Positions 17,448 through 24,712 of a stretch of DNA of 45,275 nucleotides are shown one piece after another. Within the stretch, counting starts at the first letter, position 1; each line of letters starts with the position of its first letter. This DNA comes from Crocosphaera sp. (GTDB lineage: Bacteria; Cyanobacteriota; Cyanobacteriia; Cyanobacteriales; Microcystaceae): contig JASJDW010000004.1 in the NCBI GenBank assembly GCA_030064955.1, positions 1 through 45,275 on the forward strand, in the 5' to 3' direction. Made by a program: the position numbers and the translations under genes. A model generated the notes under the pieces. The model was not told the origin of the DNA. It searched no databases and saw only the letters and a list, made by a program, of their open reading frames with translations.

Positions 17448-18746
17448 ATGAAGCAAATCATTACTGCCAAATTAAAGTTAATCATGACTCCAGAGCAAAA
17501 AGAATCTGTGAGGCAAGTGACTTTGGCTTATCGAGATGCTTTAAATTATGCTTCTCGGATAGCTTTTGATAACAATAAGCTGAGTCAAGCCGCTAAGCTA
17601 CAAAAACTTGTTTATCGTGATATTAGAGGCAATTTTAAACTTCCTTCGCAAATGTCATGCAACGTACCAAGACAGGTAGCAGCTACTTATAAAACCCAAT
17701 GGACTAAGTTTAGACAAAATCAGCAAGCTAAAGAGCAAGGATACACCAAGAAAAGGTATAAAGGTCTAGATAAACCACAAAAGTTTATATCTAGAACTTG
17801 TACTCTTAATTATCAGCGTGATTACTCTTTTAAGACTGACCAAAAAGTTAGTATTGTCACTTTATCAGGACGGATAGTTGTAAATTATGCTGGTTATTCT
17901 AAGCACTTAGAATTAATTAAAAATGGTTCTAAAATAGGTGCAGCTAAGATATATTACAATCGTCCCAGTAAGACATACTACTTGTTAGTTAGTCTAGAAA
18001 TAGAATTGCCTGACATAAAACCAGAAAACATAAGTAAGATAAAAGGGATAGATGTCGGACAACGATATCTTTCCGTAAGTGCAGGGATTGATAACAGCAG
18101 TCAGTTCTTTTCTGGTAAACAAATCAGGCACAAGGCTAATCGTTATTATAAAGCGAGAAAATCATTACAGCATAAAGGCACTCGGTCAGCTAAACGTAGA
18201 TTAATTGCGTTATCTGGCAGAGAAAGACGGTTTATTGCTGATATTAACCACCAAATTAGCAAGGAAATAGCGCAACCTAACAGCTTAATTGGACTGGAAA
18301 ACTTGACCCATATTAGAGAAAAAACTCGCTTCTTTTCTGGGAAAAGGGCAAGTAAAAAACAGCGAAAGGCTAATAGAAACAAAGCTAAATGGTCTTTTGC
18401 CCAATTGCATTGTCTTATTGACTATAAAGCTGTTCTAAATAACTCTTTAGCTCTAAAAGTTCCAGCCCATTATACTAGCCAAATGTGTCCTAAATGTGGT
18501 CACGTTTCTAAAGAGAATAGACCCAATAAAGGACTGCTGTTTGACTGTAAGTGTTGTGGCTATAAACTTCATGCTGATTTAGTGGGGGCGAGAAATGTTG
18601 CACTCAGAGCGTTGCTTATTCGGCAAGACTGGATGAGTACGGGGATTTTGTCAGCATCCCCTGATGTGTCAGGCGTTGAAGCCAAAGCTAAGGACTTGCA
18701 AAGGTTCTTAGAGTTGAGGTGGAGTCTAGAGGCAAGCCTCGAATGA
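17448..18746 (+). CDS. tnpB: TnpB, RNA-guided nuclease of an IS200/IS605-type element
   Basis: A 432-residue protein with an intact RuvC-type active site: D202 in GIDVGQRYLSVSAG, E284 in LIGLENL and D377 in LHADLVGARN. A zinc ribbon lies between the last two (C347, C350, C367, C370). N-terminal residues 1-190 form the usual wedge/recognition part with the start typical of the family. All key residues are present, so it is probably active rather than decayed. TnpB proteins use a guide RNA made from the element's right end to cut DNA at a target next to a short TAM. There is no tnpA beside it. The last 30 residues are encoded by sequence that probably also forms part of the guide RNA scaffold. 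Confidence 0.9.
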   Translation: MKQIITAKLKLIMTPEQKESVRQVTLAYRDALNYASRIAFDNNKLSQAAKLQKLVYRDIRGNFKLPSQMSCNVPRQVAATYKTQWTKFRQNQQAKEQGYTKKRYKGLDKPQKFISRTCTLNYQRDYSFKTDQKVSIVTLSGRIVVNYAGYSKHLELIKNGSKIGAAKIYYNRPSKTYYLLVSLEIELPDIKPENISKIKGIDVGQRYLSVSAGIDNSSQFFSGKQIRHKANRYYKARKSLQHKGTRSAKRRLIALSGRERRFIADINHQISKEIAQPNSLIGLENLTHIREKTRFFSGKRASKKQRKANRNKAKWSFAQLHCLIDYKAVLNNSLALKVPAHYTSQMCPKCGHVSKENRPNKGLLFDCKCCGYKLHADLVGARNVALRALLIRQDWMSTGILSASPDVSGVEAKAKDLQRFLELRWSLEASLE

Positions 18747-18773
18747 GCGCGATAGCGAATCGAGGTAGTTGAC
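18700..18773 (+). ncRNA. Candidate TnpB guide (omega/re) RNA 3' scaffold
   Basis: TnpB guide RNAs are known to overlap the 3' end of tnpB and run to the element's right end. Here the end of the gene and the next 27 bp can fold two ways: GAGGC/GCCTC (18729-18740), or CCTCGA/TCGAGG (18737-18765) enclosing CGC-gata-GCG (18748-18757). The guide would then be the host sequence just after 18773. Limits are inference. Confidence 0.38.
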
Positions 18774-18778
18774 TTATC

Positions 18779-18791
18779 CATTATCAATTAT
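18779..18791 (-). repeat. Right copy of 13-bp inverted repeat flanking the TnpB locus
   Basis: CATTATCAATTAT is the exact reverse complement of 17236-17248. It lies between the inferred right end of the element and the rplT stop. Confidence 0.5.
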
Positions 18792-18794
18792 CCA

Positions 18795-19148
18795 TTATTT
18801 GGCTGCACTAGCTGTTTCTACCACTTTGGCAAAGGCTTGAGGATCAAGAATTGCTAATTGTGCTAACATCTTACGATTGATTCCAATATTAGCTTTCTTC
18901 ATCTGACCAATTAATTGACTGTAACTCATGCCATTTTCCCTGGCTGCAGCATTGATCCGAGTGATCCACAAGCGACGAAAATCCCGTTTCCGTTTACGGC
19001 GATCGCGGTAAGCATTTCGCAATGCTTTCATCACCTGCTGATTAGCGGTACGGAATAGCCGAGAGTGGCTTCCTCTAAATCCTTTGGCGAGTTTAAGGAT
19101 TTTTTTACGACGTTTACGGGCAACATTGCCCCGTTTTACCCTTGTCAT
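18795..19148 (-). CDS. rplT: 50S ribosomal protein L20
   Basis: A 117-residue, strongly basic protein of standard length. It has the L20 signatures [19 protein letters not shown] at the start and [21 protein letters not shown] in the middle. It binds 23S rRNA early in large-subunit assembly and represses its own operon in several bacteria. It follows rpmI after 40 bp. The TnpB element ends only about 20 bp past its stop, leaving no room for a separate terminator outside that segment. Confidence 0.97.
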   Translation of the reverse strand: MTRVKRGNVARKRRKKILKLAKGFRGSHSRLFRTANQQVMKALRNAYRDRRKRKRDFRRLWITRINAAARENGMSYSQLIGQMKKANIGINRKMLAQLAILDPQAFAKVVETASAAK

Positions 19149-19188
19149 AGCGTTTCTATGTTAATGTACGTAAGTGATCGAGTTGATT

Positions 19189-19392
19189 TTAGATGTAAGG
19201 TAGCATTAAGCGAACGTTTGGTTCGTCTTGTTCGCTAACTAAGGCTGTATTAGACAGGCGACGACGCTTTCTCTCCGCACTTTTATGGTTTAATAAGTGA
19301 TTTTTCATGGCTTTCCGCCGCACAATCTTCTTACCGCTTCCTGTTACTCGAAAACGCTTAGCAGCAGCTTTGCGCGTTTTTAGTTTAGGCAT
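19189..19392 (-). CDS. rpmI: 50S ribosomal protein L35
   Basis: A 67-residue basic protein of standard length. It begins [21 protein letters not shown] and has the family's [17 protein letters not shown]. It is the first gene of an rpmI-rplT operon. infC, its partner in many bacteria, is not upstream; the sequence beyond is a MITE-like repeat and unrelated genes. Confidence 0.97.
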   Translation of the reverse strand: MPKLKTRKAAAKRFRVTGSGKKIVRRKAMKNHLLNHKSAERKRRRLSNTALVSEQDEPNVRLMLPYI

Positions 19393-19423
19393 AAATTTAT
19401 ATAAAATTTCGACACAATTACCT

Positions 19424-19453
19424 AATATAACATAGAATATCTGTTAATTGCAA
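19424..19453 (-). promoter_or_regulatory. Candidate promoter for rpmI-rplT
   Basis: On the minus strand, TTGCAA (19448-19453) and TATATT (19424-19429) are 18 bp apart (17 bp if read as TTATAT). The -10 box is about 30 bp before the rpmI ATG. AT-rich surroundings make chance matches possible. Confidence 0.38.
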
Positions 19454-19499
19454 GATTAACTTAAAGGACAAGTTAAAAATGTTAGTAAGGGGGATAGTG

Positions 19500-19680
19500 T
19501 GTCTCAAAAAGAATCAAAAAGAATCTATAGCGTTTCTCTTAACGAGTGAGGTACATCTAATATTTAATCCCTAACTCCTGTTCGCGCTTAGCCGGAGCGG
19601 AGCGAGGAACTCCTGACTCCTGACTCCTAAAACTAGAAAACTTTGTACCTCACAAGTATGGGAACTGCTATATTGAGACA
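19500..19680. repeat. MITE-like inverted-repeat element (about 181 bp)
   Basis: The ends TGTCTCAA (19500-19507) and TTGAGACA (19673-19680) are exact inverted repeats. The inner words TATAGC-GTTTC...GTGAGGTAC (to 19554) and GTACCTCAC...GGAACTGCTATA (from 19645) pair as well. The middle contains a GC-rich palindromic piece (about 19580-19608) and ACTCCTG heptamers (19609-19628). It encodes no protein. No clear target-site duplication is visible. Confidence 0.5.
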
Positions 19681-19759
19681 GAACAACCTTTATCCCCTCT
19701 TTCTAACATCATTTCTTCAAGATTTCAAGGAACCTGAATTCGTGAGTAATGTAACCCTA

Positions 19760-20986
19760 TTAACCGAGAGAGGTTGACATATCAGGAGCTAAATTCGCAA
19801 AAATTTCATCAAATTCTCCCATAACATCCTTGAAATTATTTGGGGATGTTCCTATTCCTGAAAAATCAGGTCTTTCTAGCATATCATTCATTAACCTATC
19901 TTCTGAAATGACTTCACCAAAATTAGGTAAAAAAGGACCATCAAATCGACTTGTTAATGCTGTTTTGTTATCCAATACTTTTCCTAAAACGCCTCCTTTT
20001 GTGAGTTCATCTATCTCAGGTAAATTGTTTTTTCTTACCCCTTTAAAATTAGGAAAACGTTCTCCTAAATCAACAGATCGTTGGAAAGGAAACTGGCCAG
20101 GTAATTTATCCCCAGAAAGCAAATCTCTTTCTGATACAAAGTCTTGTAATTTAGAAATAAACTTTTCTTTGTTGGTAGGTAATTTTCCAAAATCCAATGG
20201 TAACTTTTCAACAGGAAAGTTAGGGTTATTAGCGACAAATTCCGTTTTAATCGCTTCCAGATCCGACTTAATTTCTTGGATATCAGCTTCAGTAATATTG
20301 GCATTATCCAGAATTTCTTGGACAGAAGCTTTGATATCTCTCAAAGTTCCTTCTCCTTGAAAATAATCAGCAATGGATTCAGCGAGATTTTGCTTATCTC
20401 TAAATGTAACTTCTGATTGTTCTCGAATTTCCGTCAAGGTTTCAGAGAGTTGTTGGATGTTTTCTTGTTGAGTATCAGAAATTTTATCAGCAAAAAGACT
20501 TTCAGGTAAACCTTCTTCTGTTACCCCTTTAAAATCAGGTAAACTGTCTCTTAAATGAAAAGCTTTTCGGAAAGGAAATTTGCCAGGTAATTTATCCCCA
20601 GAAAGCAAATCTCTTTCTGATACAAAGTCTTGTAATTTGGAAATAAACTGTTCTTTATTGATAGGTAATTTCCCAAAATCCAACGGTAACTCTTCGACAG
20701 GAAAGTTAGGATTATTAGCGATAAATTCCGTTTTAATCGCTTCAAAATCCGATTTAATTTCTTGGATATCAGCTTCAGTAATATTGGCATTATCCAGAAT
20801 TTCTTGGAGGTAAGTTGTGATATCTGTTAAGGTTCCTTCTCCTTGAAAATAGTCAGCAATGGATTCAGCGAGATTTTGCTTATCTTTAAATGTGACTTCT
20901 GATTGTTCTCGAATTCCTGTCAAAGTTTCAGAGAGTTGTTGGATGTTTTCTTGTTGAGTTTCGGAAATTTTACTGGAAATTTTCAT
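19760..20986 (-). CDS. Hypothetical protein built of two near-identical 162-residue repeats
   Basis: A 408-residue acidic protein from the ATG at 20986; an in-frame TTG 33 bases upstream is less likely. Two copies of a 162-residue unit, KISETQQENIQQLSETLT... and KISDTQQENIQQLSETLT..., follow each other directly. Each is helical, with EILDNANITEADIQEIKSD and the Gly/Pro-rich LLSGDKLPG. A Pro/Asp-rich tail of about 80 residues ends the protein. No signal peptide, membrane helix or known domain is visible. The repeat is close to identical at DNA level too (486-bp period), pointing to recent duplication. It lies downstream of the Spy-like gene on the same strand after 63 bp. Function unknown. Confidence 0.7.
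   Translation of the reverse strand: MKISSKISETQQENIQQLSETLTGIREQSEVTFKDKQNLAESIADYFQGEGTLTDITTYLQEILDNANITEADIQEIKSDFEAIKTEFIANNPNFPVEELPLDFGKLPINKEQFISKLQDFVSERDLLSGDKLPGKFPFRKAFHLRDSLPDFKGVTEEGLPESLFADKISDTQQENIQQLSETLTEIREQSEVTFRDKQNLAESIADYFQGEGTLRDIKASVQEILDNANITEADIQEIKSDLEAIKTEFVANNPNFPVEKLPLDFGKLPTNKEKFISKLQDFVSERDLLSGDKLPGQFPFQRSVDLGERFPNFKGVRKNNLPEIDELTKGGVLGKVLDNKTALTSRFDGPFLPNFGEVISEDRLMNDMLERPDFSGIGTSPNNFKDVMGEFDEIFANLAPDMSTSLG
20000..20485 (-). repeat. Second copy of 486-bp tandem coding repeat
   Basis: This segment encodes the second 162-residue unit and is a near-identical direct repeat of 20486-20971. The shared stretches include LLSGDKLPG and SIADYFQGEGTL with almost the same codons. 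Confidence 0.75.
20486..20971 (-). repeat. First copy of 486-bp tandem coding repeat
   Basis: Encodes the first 162-residue unit of the repeat protein, in register with 20000-20485 and with no indel between the copies across the unit. Confidence 0.75.
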
Positions 20987-21049
20987 GATTTTATTGTTGT
21001 CTGTGAGTAATGAATACAAAAAAGAATTTTCAGAAATTTTTACAACTTA

Positions 21050-21484
21050 TCAATTACCCCGTCTGAATCTGTTCGGTGTTTGACGAACATTCATTTGTTG
21101 ACGAATTTGTTGACGTTGTTCTTCTGTTAACACTTGAAAACTTTGCTCTTTTGCTGAACGAAAAATTGTTTGAACTTGATTGCGTTGTTCTTGGGTTAAG
21201 TTAAGTTGAGCAAACATTTCTCTAGTGTTTTGTCTATTTGTTCTAATACCTTGTAGTTTTTCTTGTTGTTGTGGGGTTAGAATGGTTTTGAGTTGGGAAT
21301 TAGTGTTTTCCTGGATTTGTTTTAGTTCATTTTTCTGTTCAGTAGAAAGGTTCAAATCTGAAGCAATAGGAAAAAAAGTTTCAGCAAAAATCTGGGTAGG
21401 TTGAGCATAGCTAGTCATACAATTTGTCATGATACCCAGTACCGCGACACCTATAAAAAGCAATGGAAATTTTAGTTTTTTCAT
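21050..21484 (-). CDS. Spy/CpxP-like periplasmic LTxxQ-motif protein
   Basis: A 144-residue protein from the ATG at 21484, which has a GAGGATAAATTG ribosome-binding site just upstream. A start 24 bases earlier would put eight residues before the signal peptide. The signal peptide runs to about SYAQ. The mature part is Gln/Arg-rich and helical with three LTxxQ-type motifs (LSTEQKNEL, LTPQQQEKL, LTQEQRNQV, plus LTEEQRQQI), as in the Spy/CpxP chaperone family that senses or buffers envelope stress. It is divergent from the histidine kinase gene, an arrangement seen for CpxP-type partners. Confidence 0.78.
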   Translation of the reverse strand: MKKLKFPLLFIGVAVLGIMTNCMTSYAQPTQIFAETFFPIASDLNLSTEQKNELKQIQENTNSQLKTILTPQQQEKLQGIRTNRQNTREMFAQLNLTQEQRNQVQTIFRSAKEQSFQVLTEEQRQQIRQQMNVRQTPNRFRRGN

Positions 21485-21651
21485 CAATTTATCCTCAAGA
21501 AAATCCATATATTTACCTTACGAAGAAATCCCTTAAAGTTACATGAGGCAAAAGACCCAAATATAACTAGGACTTTAGTCCTAAATGTGTTGATTATTGA
21601 TTGTTAAACCTCGTCGATGTTGAAACCTGGAGTTTTCGAGAAAGATCAAGT

Positions 21652-22920
21652 ATGATACTCTTCAAGTCAAACAAAGCAGTATTTACTGATGTTAAAAGAG
21701 AATTTTATATTGAATGGTTTATGATTAAAACTCATCCGATTCGTTTTTTACTTTATTTAGAATGGATTTCTTTGGCTATCGCTGCTTTAAGTGAAATTAT
21801 CCGTTTTCCGATTCATCAATCTCCCAGGTTATTATTATTTAATTTGATTATTTTGGTATTCTTCGGATTGATGGGACTAAAATTACCCAAAAAGAAATTG
21901 GTGAACCGAGCTATTTATGTTGGCTTAGAATTTTTCTTAATTTGTGTGAGTTTCTACGTTGATCGTATCCGATCGCCTATTTTATTTCACGTTATCTTCG
22001 CCATTCGTAATAGCTTGATCTTTAAACAAAAAGTCAGTCTTTTAATCAGTGGATTGACTTTTTTTTTACTTCCCCTAATCTCCAATCGCAGGCTAAGCAA
22101 TATTCCTTTTCCCTTCCAGGATGAATTGGCAGAACAGTTTAGACTATTCTTTTTGACTGCTGGTATTTTATTTGGACTATTTTTGATTTTTTTACAACTC
22201 TTAGTTAATGCAGTGTTATCGGATAGAGAGTCAAAAGCACAATTGGCACTCGCTAATAATAAACTACGTCAATATGCCTTAAAAATAGAAGATATTGCTA
22301 CTTTAAAAGAACGTAATCGTATCGCTCAAGAAATTCATGATTCTTTGGGACATTATCTTACAGTTCTCAATATTAATTTAGAAGCAGCATGGAAACTCAG
22401 CCAACGAAATCCACAAGAAGCGTCTATCTTTTTAGCAGATGCTAAGAAAATGGGATCAACTGCTCTCGATGAAGTTCGTAAATCTGTTGCTACCTTACGG
22501 TTTGAATCCTGGCAAAATCAATCCCTAAAAGAAGCACTCACCACTTTAACAACAGATTTTTATAAGTCTACTGGCATCTTACCCCAATGCAAGATTAAAA
22601 TAGATTTTCCTCTTCCTGCACAGATGAAAGCTTCGATTTATCGTATCGTGCAAGAAGCGCTTACCAACATTTGTAAATATGCACAAGCAACAGAAGTAAC
22701 TATCAATATTCAAACTCAGGAGAATCTATCTTTAATGGTTCAAGATAATGGAAAAGGATTTAATTTGAATGAACAGCCAAAAGGTTTTGGCTTGCAAAGT
22801 ATGGAAGAACGCGCCTTAGCATTGGATGGATGGTTAAAAATTGAGACATCTCTAGATCGGGGTTGCTGTATTATGGCTGAGTTGCCTTTACCTGATAACA
22901 ATAGAACAGAACAATGGTAA
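21652..22920 (+). CDS. NarL-type sensor histidine kinase
   Basis: A 422-residue protein from the ATG at 21652; a TTG 51 bases upstream is possible. Residues 1-190 hold about five or six hydrophobic membrane segments. A short linker helix leads to the HisKA_3 box RIAQEIHDSLGHYLT, with phospho-His at 229. The ATPase domain follows with N-box YRIVQEALTNICKYA, G1 QDNGKGF and G2 GFGLQSMEERA. It should phosphorylate the regulator encoded next to it; the two genes overlap by 7 bp. There is no large periplasmic sensor loop, so the signal is likely sensed within the membrane or through a partner such as the divergent Spy-like protein. Confidence 0.9.
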   Translation: MILFKSNKAVFTDVKREFYIEWFMIKTHPIRFLLYLEWISLAIAALSEIIRFPIHQSPRLLLFNLIILVFFGLMGLKLPKKKLVNRAIYVGLEFFLICVSFYVDRIRSPILFHVIFAIRNSLIFKQKVSLLISGLTFFLLPLISNRRLSNIPFPFQDELAEQFRLFFLTAGILFGLFLIFLQLLVNAVLSDRESKAQLALANNKLRQYALKIEDIATLKERNRIAQEIHDSLGHYLTVLNINLEAAWKLSQRNPQEASIFLADAKKMGSTALDEVRKSVATLRFESWQNQSLKEALTTLTTDFYKSTGILPQCKIKIDFPLPAQMKASIYRIVQEALTNICKYAQATEVTINIQTQENLSLMVQDNGKGFNLNEQPKGFGLQSMEERALALDGWLKIETSLDRGCCIMAELPLPDNNRTEQW

Positions 22921-23561
22921 TTCGTATTTTGTTGGTTGATGATGAAAAACTCATCCGGCGGGGATTAAAAGCTCTACTCACCCTTGAAACCACCTTAGAC
23001 ATTGTGGGTGAAGCTAACGATGGGAAAACAGCAATTTATCAAGCAGAAACCTTGCAACCTGATGTCATACTCATGGATGTGCGGATGCCTGAAATGAATG
23101 GAGTGATTGCTACCAAAGAAATTTGTCAACGTTTTCCCCAAATCAAAGTATTAATTCTTACTACCTTTGATACCGATGAATATGTGACCCAAGCACTGAG
23201 ACATGGTGCAGCAGGCTATTTACTGAAAGATACCCCTTCAGAAGAATTAGCTCAGGCAATTCAAGCAGTCCATAAAGGCTATACTCAATTAGGGCCAGGA
23301 ATCGGTCAAAAAGTCAGCCAACAACTAATCATTTCAACGGCTAAACCACCGCCAGAATTAGAGCAACTTACCCCTAGAGAAAAAGAAATTCTACAATTAA
23401 TAGCCAAAGGCTCCAATAATCGAGAAATTGCTCAAGAACTTTATATTTCTGAAAAAACCGTTAAAAATCACGTTACTAATATTTTAAATCGCTTGAATGT
23501 TCGCGATCGCACTCAAGCAGCTATCTTAGCCAATGGGGGTGGCTGTGGGGTGTCGGGGTGA
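22914..23561 (+). CDS. NarL/FixJ-type response regulator
   Basis: A 215-residue protein with a complete receiver: acidic pair D9-D10, phospho-acceptor D55 (VILMDVRMPE), T83/T84 and K105. It is followed by a LuxR helix-turn-helix (LTPREKEILQLIAKGSNNREI). It starts inside the stop of the kinase gene, so production is coupled. The last residues (NGGGCGVSG) are encoded by the start of a G-rich short-repeat tract, so the C-terminus was probably extended when the repeats moved in. Confidence 0.92.
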   Translation: MVIRILLVDDEKLIRRGLKALLTLETTLDIVGEANDGKTAIYQAETLQPDVILMDVRMPEMNGVIATKEICQRFPQIKVLILTTFDTDEYVTQALRHGAAGYLLKDTPSEELAQAIQAVHKGYTQLGPGIGQKVSQQLIISTAKPPPELEQLTPREKEILQLIAKGSNNREIAQELYISEKTVKNHVTNILNRLNVRDRTQAAILANGGGCGVSG

Positions 23562-23602
23562 TGGGGTGATGGGGTGTGTGGGAAGTGTGGGAAGTGTGGG
23601 AA
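23553..23602 (+). repeat. G-rich short tandem repeats
   Basis: Two copies of GGGGTGAT-like words, then three exact copies of GTGTGGGAA (23576-23602). The tract overlaps the end of the response-regulator gene. Such tracts are typical short tandem repeats of cyanobacteria. Confidence 0.7.
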
Positions 23603-23686
23603 GTCAGAATAGTTTCCCTTGTCTCCCAGTCTCCCTCTGCTCCCTGCTCCCTATTATTCATTATTTTGCAGAAATATTGAATATTC

Positions 23687-23714
23687 TGACTCCTGACTCC
23701 TGACTCCTGACTCC
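23687..23714 (+). repeat. TGACTCC heptamer x4
   Basis: Four exact head-to-tail copies of TGACTCC. The same family occurs at 19609-19628. Confidence 0.8.
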
Positions 23715-23745
23715 CTCACATCACCGTAACCTAATTTCGTCGAAC

Positions 23746-23763
23746 TCTTCTTGAAAAAGAAGA
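23746..23763 (-). terminator. Stem-loop after the PEP-CTERM gene
   Basis: TCTTCTT (23746-23752) and AAGAAGA (23757-23763) form a 7-bp stem with a GAAA tetraloop on the plus strand. It is 12 bp past the stop of the minus-strand PEP-CTERM gene. There is no T-run, so it is only a candidate. Confidence 0.4.
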
Positions 23764-23774
23764 CTTTTCATTGA

Positions 23775-24368
23775 CTATGAGCAATTACTTCGGTTGCGTT
23801 TAGCTAAAACACCCACTAATCCTATCATAGCTAAGGCCGTCACCGATGTAGGTTCAGGAATGGGAGTAGCTGTAGAGGTTACGGTTCCAGGATTATCAGT
23901 ATCGGGATTATCTGGATTATCGGAGGTCCCATCTGGGTTATTGCCATTGGGTTGTAGCATTGATGCGACGGTCACTAAATCAGTGGTTTCAGTATTTTGT
24001 GGTACTGAATCACTAGAACTACTACTAGAATCTGATGAGGTTGTGTCACTGGTTTCTGTTCCACTATCATTATTCCCATTACCATTAGAAGAATTTCGTG
24101 AACTTTGAGAACTTACAAATGGAGAAGAGGAAGGAGTAATACTAAGGTTAGATGAATTGGGATTACCACCATTAGAAAATTGCGAAGAAGAAGGATTAAT
24201 TGATGTGATGCTAGGTGGATCGGTCGCATCAGGATCAATGATTAATAATTCAAAAGGTTCAATTAATAACTCTGCTGAAGCTGGTGTGGACGCTAAACAA
24301 GCAACTCCGAAGGATATTATCAAAGGAATGGGTTTAACAATTGTTGTAATTAAGGTTTTTTTTGACAT
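23775..24368 (-). CDS. PEP-CTERM sorting-domain protein, Ser/Asn-rich
   Basis: A 197-residue protein with an N-terminal signal peptide ending at ASAE. The mature region is low-complexity, rich in Ser, Asn, Asp and Pro. The C-terminal tail is PIPEPTSVTALAMIGLVGVLA followed by KRNR: PEP motif, membrane helix and basic end, the signal for exosortase-dependent sorting to the envelope. The linker is probably glycosylated or extended, as usual for the class; this is inference. It is preceded by AAAGGG at a suitable ribosome-binding distance. A second PEP-CTERM gene is at 44548. Confidence 0.85.
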   Translation of the reverse strand: MSKKTLITTIVKPIPLIISFGVACLASTPASAELLIEPFELLIIDPDATDPPSITSINPSSSQFSNGGNPNSSNLSITPSSSPFVSSQSSRNSSNGNGNNDSGTETSDTTSSDSSSSSSDSVPQNTETTDLVTVASMLQPNGNNPDGTSDNPDNPDTDNPGTVTSTATPIPEPTSVTALAMIGLVGVLAKRNRSNCS

Positions 24369-24712
24369 TTTTTATAGCCCTTTCTATTTTAAAGACAACT
24401 TTTTTTGATATAAAATATAAAAAATTGGCTTGAAAATATATGCTTTCCAGGCAAAACATTTAATTAAATTATAGAGATTTTAAATCAGTAAAAAACCGAT
24501 CAAAATTACTTTTAAATACTATTGTATGACAAGAAAAAAAGTTTGTCTTCTTATTTTTCAAAAATGGTTATTTATACTAAAACTAGCAATTAATAATACA
24601 AAAAATATCCCTAAAAATACTTAGATGATTCGGTAATCTTACTTATCCTTATATTAAATGGAAATAAACATGCTATCAGTAAATTTTCTCCCTGCTCCCA
24701 ACTCCGGCGCTC
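24369..24712. other. AT-rich intergenic region
   Basis: 344 bp without a convincing ORF or RNA. It separates the upstream solute-binding protein gene from the PEP-CTERM gene, both on the minus strand, and probably holds the PEP-CTERM promoter. Confidence 0.4.

Larger units (their letters stand above)
17245..18773 (+). mobile_element. Solo-tnpB IS200/IS605-type (IS1341-like) element, boundaries approximate
   Basis: The only complete ORF is tnpB; there is no tnpA Y1 transposase, so it could only move with a helper transposase elsewhere. I place the left end after TTGAT (17240-17244) and the right end at TTGAC (18769-18773), by analogy with the TTGAT-type targets of the family. Between the left limit and tnpB is a GC-rich segment with stable hairpins, unlike the AT-rich surroundings. 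The right limit is followed within 22 bp by the rplT stop. Boundaries are inference. Confidence 0.5.

Noticed and set aside
18795-19392. A full infC-rpmI-rplT operon
   Set aside because: No infC is found upstream of rpmI; that stretch is a MITE-like repeat followed by an unrelated gene.
19830-20360. A 176-codon plus-strand ORF opposite the repeat protein
   Set aside because: Its openness comes from the 486-bp duplication of the minus-strand gene; the product is Ser-rich with no recognisable feature.
23775-24368. A plus-strand gene opposite the PEP-CTERM gene (23794-24108)
   Set aside because: The minus strand has a signal peptide, a low-complexity linker and a textbook PEP-CTERM tail; the plus frame is its shadow.
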